Assembly (NCBI GenBank): GCA_025351145.1
Contig: JANXWM010000337.1
Span: 1-16,904, forward strand
DNA length: 16,904 nt
Source of the DNA: Chitinophagaceae bacterium
Lineage (GTDB): Bacteria > Bacteroidota > Bacteroidia > Chitinophagales > Chitinophagaceae
Reading direction: 5' to 3'
Both the position numbers and the translations under genes were made by a program. Of the stretch, positions 13,157-16,904 are shown piece after piece. The notes under the pieces were generated by a model that was given only the letters and a program-made list of their open reading frames with translations, had not been told where the DNA came from and did not search any database. Position 1 is the first letter of the stretch, and the number at the start of each line of letters is the position of its first letter.

Positions 13157-14125
13157 ATGACAGATCAGTTGGTATATCTTGTTTTCGGTATTGTGCTTAC
13201 ACTTGCATTGGTTTTTGATCTTGGTTTACTCAGCAAAAAAAACAAGAAGATCACCATTAAACAGGCGTTGCTGCAAACATTTTTTTGGGTAGCACTTGCA
13301 CTTGTTTTTTTTGTCTTTATGTGGGTTGAGCAGGGGCAAAAACCAGCGCTGGAATATTTAAGTGCTTACCTTATGGAATGGAGCCTGAGCATCGATAACA
13401 TCTTTGTGTTCATACTTATCTTCAATGCCTTTGCCGTAAAAGAAAAATACTACTCCCGTGTGTTGCTCATTGGTATTTTAATGGCCATAATTTTAAGGGT
13501 ACTTTTCATTACAGTGGGTGTTGCAGTTGTGGCAAAAGCAGAATGGGTGTTGTATATATTCGGTGCTTTTCTTGTGTATACAGGCTACAAAATGTTTGTA
13601 TCCACCGAGGATGAAGAGTTTGACCCGCATGAAACAAAAGTGTATCGTTTTCTTAAAAAATATTTACCCCTCGCATCGCATGATGGCGATGGAAAATATG
13701 TTATGAGGGAGAATGGCAAACCCATTTATACTTCTTTATTCGTCGTGGTTGTTTTACTGGCTTCAATTGATCTTGTTTTTGCATTAGATTCTATTCCGGC
13801 AGTAATGGGTATTTCCAGGGATAAGATGGTTATTTATACTTCCAATATTTTTGCTGTATTGGGCCTGCGTTCACTGTTCTTTTTACTGCGTGGTGCTGTA
13901 AGTAAATTCGATTACCTGCAGCAGGGCATTGCAATTGTGCTGGTATTTATTGGGTTAAAAATGCTGGGCGAACACTGGATAAGTGAATGGATTGAGAAGG
14001 ACATACAGGTATTTATTTCGCTTGGTGTAATATTGATTTGTATTTCAGGTTCTATTTTCTATTCTATTTTTATGAAAAAGAAAGGTGAACCCGCGGAACA
14101 GGAAGCAGACAGCTCTCCTTATTAA
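13157..14125 (+). CDS. TerC/Alx family integral membrane protein
   Basis: This 322-residue membrane protein of the TerC family (Alx-like) has about eight or nine hydrophobic spans. The family's intramembrane acidic residues are present: Glu74 and Asp80 in YLMEWSLSIDNIFVF, and Asp205 and Asp211 in LLASIDLVFALDSIPAVMG. A polar cytoplasmic loop around 150-190 (TEDEEFDPHETKVYRF) separates the two halves. Members have been linked to tellurite resistance, pH response and manganese export; which applies here cannot be told. No other ter genes are nearby, which argues against a tellurite cluster. The C-terminal tail after residue 308 is short and charged. Confidence 0.93.
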   Translation: MTDQLVYLVFGIVLTLALVFDLGLLSKKNKKITIKQALLQTFFWVALALVFFVFMWVEQGQKPALEYLSAYLMEWSLSIDNIFVFILIFNAFAVKEKYYSRVLLIGILMAIILRVLFITVGVAVVAKAEWVLYIFGAFLVYTGYKMFVSTEDEEFDPHETKVYRFLKKYLPLASHDGDGKYVMRENGKPIYTSLFVVVVLLASIDLVFALDSIPAVMGISRDKMVIYTSNIFAVLGLRSLFFLLRGAVSKFDYLQQGIAIVLVFIGLKMLGEHWISEWIEKDIQVFISLGVILICISGSIFYSIFMKKKGEPAEQEADSSPY

Positions 14126-14179
14126 TTTTGATGATGAACCAAGAAACTGTTTGTATTAATTATTAAAAATTGATGCGAA

Positions 14180-14256
14180 TGCATAGTCGCCATGAAAACT
14201 AAAAGTACAAGAGAGTGACACAAGAGGCGATGCCATGAAATACTTAAGCATGTTTC
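14180..14256 (-). repeat. diverged dispersed repeat copy 8 (core 14205-14223)
   Basis: The minus-strand core is TTGTGTCACTCTCTTGTAC, 15 of 19 positions matching the consensus. The left flank GTATTTCATGGCATCGCCTC nearly matches copy 10 and also resembles copy 9. The right flank is only weakly similar. It is antisense to terC and upstream of murF-alr. Confidence 0.7.
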
Positions 14257-14282
14257 ATAAAAAATTTAAGACTTAAAAAATA

Positions 14283-14314
14283 AATAATCAGCTCATTATT
14301 AAATCATCAAATCA
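14283..14314 (+). repeat. leader element with period-8 repeat before murF-alr
   Basis: AATAAT (14283-14288) and ATTATT (14295-14300) can pair. GCTCATTATTAAATCATCAA (14291-14310) matches the iscA leader at 9681-9700 except at two positions. The element ends 5 nt before the TTG start. Confidence 0.5.
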
Positions 14315-14319
14315 AAAAC

Positions 14320-16785
14320 TTGTCATACAGCATTCAACATATCGCTGAAATACTTAACGCAACAGCATTATTGCAAAACGGTGATGCAGTTGTGGAGCAT
14401 CTTGTTACTGACAGCAGGCGGATTTCATTTCCATCAACCAGTTTATTTTTTGCACTGCAAACAGAAAGAAGGGACGGGCTTTTTTTTATAAAAGAAGTGC
14501 ACGAAAGAGGTGTAAGAAATTTTATTGTAAAGACAGGTTATGATGCAAATGAATTGCCCGATGCCAATTTTATTTTTGTTGACAATACATTGCATGCTTT
14601 ACAAAAGATCGCTGCTTATCACCGTTCGCAATTCGGCTACCCGGTAATTGGTATTACCGGAAGCAATGGCAAAACAATTGTGAAAGAATGGCTGTTTCAA
14701 TTATTAAATGCTGATTACAACATTGTACGCAGCCCAAGAAGTTATAACTCACAAATAGGTGTGGCACTTGGCGTTTGGCAAATGAGTGCGGATAGTACGC
14801 TGGGTATTTTTGAAGCTGGTATTTCCCGCCCCGGTGAAATGGAATCGCTTGAAAAAATTATTCTGCCAAACATTGGTGTGCTTACCAACATAGGAGAAGC
14901 ACATGGCGAAAATTTTGAAAACGCAACTGAGAAAGCAAAAGAAAAAATAAAACTGTTTGCACATACAGATGTTGTTATTTGTCCGGCAGATGATGCATCC
15001 ATCAATGAAGCACTTGCTGATTTTCCCAAACAAAAGTTGTTCACCTGGGGCAATCATAATGATGCACAGGTTCAAATTACAGGCATAGAAAAACAGGAAG
15101 AAAAAACAACAATTTCGGGGATTTACGATAATACAACTTTACGGTTCACCATTCCTTTTTCGGATGACGCCTCGATTTCAAACGCCATTACATGTGTGTG
15201 CGTGTTACTATACCTGCGTGTGCCTTTAAACGAAATTGAAAAGCGTATGCGGCAGTTGCAGGCAGTTGATATGCGTCTTCAACTGATACATGCCATCAAC
15301 AATTGTGCAGTGATCAACGACAGCTACAGTTTTGATATTACTTCCTTTTCCATCGCACTTGATTTTCTTGTACAACAACAACAGTTAACACAAAAAACAG
15401 TGATCATTTCTGATATTCCTGCAGCTAAAAATGGTGAGCTTTATTTGCAGGCAACAGAAATGCTGCAGGCAAGAAAAATAGAACGTGTAATAACGGTTGG
15501 CGAGCAATGGAACAATCATCAACATGAACTAAAAAATAAAATTGCCGTAACACAACACTTCAACAGTACAGCTTCGTTCATTGAACATTTCAGCGCCAAT
15601 CATTTTCGAAATGAAGTGATCCTTTTGAAAGGTGCAAGAATATTTGGCTTTGAGAAAATTATGCAGTTGCTTGAAAAGAAAGTACATCAAACGCTGATGG
15701 AAATTAACCTCACTGCCATTGCACACAACCTGAATCAATACCGCGGCGAATTGAAGAAAGGTGTTAAACTCATGGCCATGGTAAAAGCTTTTGCTTATGG
15801 TAGCGGAAGCGCTGAAGTAGCCAACCTGCTTCAATTTCATAAGGTAGATTACTTCGCCGTTGCGTATGCAGATGAAGGTGTTGAGCTGCGAAAAGCTGGT
15901 ATTAGTTTGCCCATCATGGTGATGAACATTGATGAAGCTGCATTCGAAACAATGGTACAGTACAGCCTTGAACCTGAACTCTATTCATACAATATTTTCA
16001 AGGCGTTCAATGCCTTTTTACAACGGCAGGGCGTGCTTAAATATCCTGTGCACATTAAGTTAGATACAGGCATGCACCGTCTCGGTTTTGAAGAGCATGA
16101 TCTGCCCACGTTGATACAATTATTGCAAAGCAATCAGCACATTGTTGTGCAGTCTGTTTTCAGTCATCTTGCGGCAAGTGAAGATCCGGCAGAAGATGCA
16201 TTTACACAGCAACAGGCAACTGTGTTTGAAAGATGTTGCACACAATTACAGCAAGTGCTCGGCTACAATTTCATCAGGCATTTATCCAACTCTGCTGCCA
16301 TATTCAGGAACACTTCTTTGCAGTACGATATGGTGCGACTTGGCATTGGCATGTACGGCATTGAGAGTGCTAAAGAGCACCAGCTTTCATTGCAAACTGT
16401 AACTACACTTAAAACAACAATCGCACAAATCAGAACGGTAAAAGCAGGTGAAACCATTGGCTATAACCGCCGTGGCAAAACAACATGTGATTCCACTATC
16501 GCCACCATACGCATTGGTTATGCAGATGGCTTTAGCCGCAGGTTGGGCAATGGTGTGGGCAAGGTTTATATAGATGGCCGGATGGCTCCTGTAATTGGTT
16601 CTGTTTGCATGGATATGACGATGATCGATATTACCAATTTACCCAATGTGCAGGAAGGCGATGAAGCTGAAATTTTCGGCAGCCATATTGCCGTGCAGGA
16701 TGTAGCAAAAAGCTGCGGCACCATTCCCTACGAAATTCTTACAGGCATTAGCCAGCGCGTTAAGCGGGTGTATGTGGAGGAATAA
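14320..16785 (+). CDS. MurF-alanine racemase fusion
   Basis: This 821-residue bifunctional peptidoglycan enzyme is a fusion common in Bacteroidota. Residues 1-455 are a Mur ligase (UDP-MurNAc-tripeptide:D-Ala-D-Ala ligase). The ATP loop is GITGSNGKT (111-119), FEAGISRPGEME follows, and NDSYSFD (333-339) stands where free-standing MurF has a DxYNANP-like box. Residues 458-821 are a PLP alanine racemase: PLP Lys489 in MAMVKAFAYGSG, Arg673 in VRLGIGMYG, catalytic Tyr734 in IRIGYADGFSR, and a normal C-terminus, TIPYEILTGISQRVKRVY. The fusion joins production of D-Ala with use of the D-Ala-D-Ala dipeptide. The only start that gives the family N-terminus is TTG at 14320; it follows a repeat-rich leader. 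Confidence 0.95.
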   Translation: MSYSIQHIAEILNATALLQNGDAVVEHLVTDSRRISFPSTSLFFALQTERRDGLFFIKEVHERGVRNFIVKTGYDANELPDANFIFVDNTLHALQKIAAYHRSQFGYPVIGITGSNGKTIVKEWLFQLLNADYNIVRSPRSYNSQIGVALGVWQMSADSTLGIFEAGISRPGEMESLEKIILPNIGVLTNIGEAHGENFENATEKAKEKIKLFAHTDVVICPADDASINEALADFPKQKLFTWGNHNDAQVQITGIEKQEEKTTISGIYDNTTLRFTIPFSDDASISNAITCVCVLLYLRVPLNEIEKRMRQLQAVDMRLQLIHAINNCAVINDSYSFDITSFSIALDFLVQQQQLTQKTVIISDIPAAKNGELYLQATEMLQARKIERVITVGEQWNNHQHELKNKIAVTQHFNSTASFIEHFSANHFRNEVILLKGARIFGFEKIMQLLEKKVHQTLMEINLTAIAHNLNQYRGELKKGVKLMAMVKAFAYGSGSAEVANLLQFHKVDYFAVAYADEGVELRKAGISLPIMVMNIDEAAFETMVQYSLEPELYSYNIFKAFNAFLQRQGVLKYPVHIKLDTGMHRLGFEEHDLPTLIQLLQSNQHIVVQSVFSHLAASEDPAEDAFTQQQATVFERCCTQLQQVLGYNFIRHLSNSAAIFRNTSLQYDMVRLGIGMYGIESAKEHQLSLQTVTTLKTTIAQIRTVKAGETIGYNRRGKTTCDSTIATIRIGYADGFSRRLGNGVGKVYIDGRMAPVIGSVCMDMTMIDITNLPNVQEGDEAEIFGSHIAVQDVAKSCGTIPYEILTGISQRVKRVYVEE

Positions 16786-16790
16786 TTTTT

Positions 16791-16872
16791 GTACCGGGCT
16801 GAAGTATTTTATGACATCGTTCCTTGCGTTGCACTCTTGTACGGTTGGATGATGAATGAGCTTTTACCGAAG
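16791..16872 (+). repeat. dispersed repeat copy 9 (core 16824-16842)
   Basis: The core TTGCGTTGCACTCTTGTAC has one change from consensus, as in copy 6. The left flank GTACCGGGCTGAAGTATTTT, then ATGACATCGTTCC, resembles copies 7 and 8. The right flank TGAGCTTTTACCGAAG matches copy 3. ATC and TCC before the core can pair with GGA and GAT after it. It begins 5 nt after the murF-alr stop, in sense. Confidence 0.85.
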
Positions 16873-16879
16873 TCTCCCA

Positions 16880-16895
16880 GCAACGGCGGCGTTGC
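16880..16895. other. small hairpin at the window edge
   Basis: GCAACG, the loop GCGG and CGTTGC form a perfect 6-bp stem just past repeat copy 9. The window ends 9 nt later, so it cannot be said whether it belongs to the repeat or to the next gene. Confidence 0.4.
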
Positions 16896-16904
16896 GTTAT
16901 GTTG

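Noticed and set aside
13157..14125. A tellurite-resistance operon around the TerC-family gene.
   Set aside because: No terA, terB, terD, terE or terZ-like gene is nearby; a lone TerC/Alx protein is common and does not imply tellurite resistance.
2741..16842. CRISPR array as an explanation for the repeated 19-mer.
   Set aside because: Copies are kilobases apart, occur in both orientations and are separated by genes; there is no regular repeat-spacer spacing and no cas gene.
2741..16842. DNA uptake sequence as the explanation for the repeat.
   Set aside because: Density and inverted pairs would fit, but uptake sequences are short exact words that also occur in genes. Here similarity extends over 80-90 nt, subfamilies exist and no copy is in a gene. 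It remains a minor alternative that a genome-wide count could revive.
2741..16842. Repeat cores as classical intrinsic terminators.
   Set aside because: No T run follows the hairpins formed by the flanks; real terminators here (2185-2216, 10086-10124) look quite different.

Overview
The window looks like a chromosomal segment of a Bacteroidota bacterium, most likely Chitinophagaceae or a close relative. Three things point there. Start-proximal promoter boxes match the Bacteroidota -7 element TAnnTTTG and purine-rich Shine-Dalgarno sequences are lacking. The cluster contains gldF and gldG. The last gene is a MurF-alanine racemase fusion typical of this phylum. Base composition is moderately AT-rich and even, and nearly all proteins are housekeeping or conserved accessory functions. 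No transposase, integrase, prophage gene, tRNA, rRNA or CRISPR array was seen.

Layout: a partial yraN (minus, cut by the window edge) diverges from manA, followed by a DUF6580-like membrane protein. A strong bidirectional terminator separates that gene from rnhA (minus). phzF (minus) diverges from acpP-fabF-rnc, the usual fatty-acid/RNase III block. Next come a small lipoprotein with a 35-residue membrane peptide 3 nt downstream, and a convergent methylmalonyl-CoA epimerase (minus). This diverges from an Fe-S assembly group iscS-iscU-iscA that ends in an intrinsic terminator. Then follow gldF, gldG, a TerC-family membrane protein and the murF-alr fusion, all on the plus strand.

The main unexplained signal is a dispersed non-coding repeat. 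A 19-nt core, TTGCGTCGCACTCTTGTAC, occurs nine times, with a degenerate tenth copy. Each core sits in a recognisably related flank of about 30 nt per side, so the unit is roughly 80-90 nt. No copy lies inside an annotated gene. Copies occur only at junctions that include a gene 3' end, and none is in the three divergent promoter regions. Seven of ten lie in sense orientation starting about 5-45 nt after a stop codon, and two junctions (rnhA/phzF and gldF/gldG) carry inverted pairs. This looks like a REP/MITE-like family or a recurrent 3'-UTR element. A second, simpler signal is a period-8 repeat (units like AAATCATC) immediately upstream of iscA, gldG and murF-alr.

Other points of note are an Asn where many RNase III enzymes carry a catalytic Asp, a hairpin between acpP and fabF, and a promoter box so close to the gldF start that its transcript may be nearly leaderless. 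All calls come from reading the sequence and family knowledge; no database search was run.
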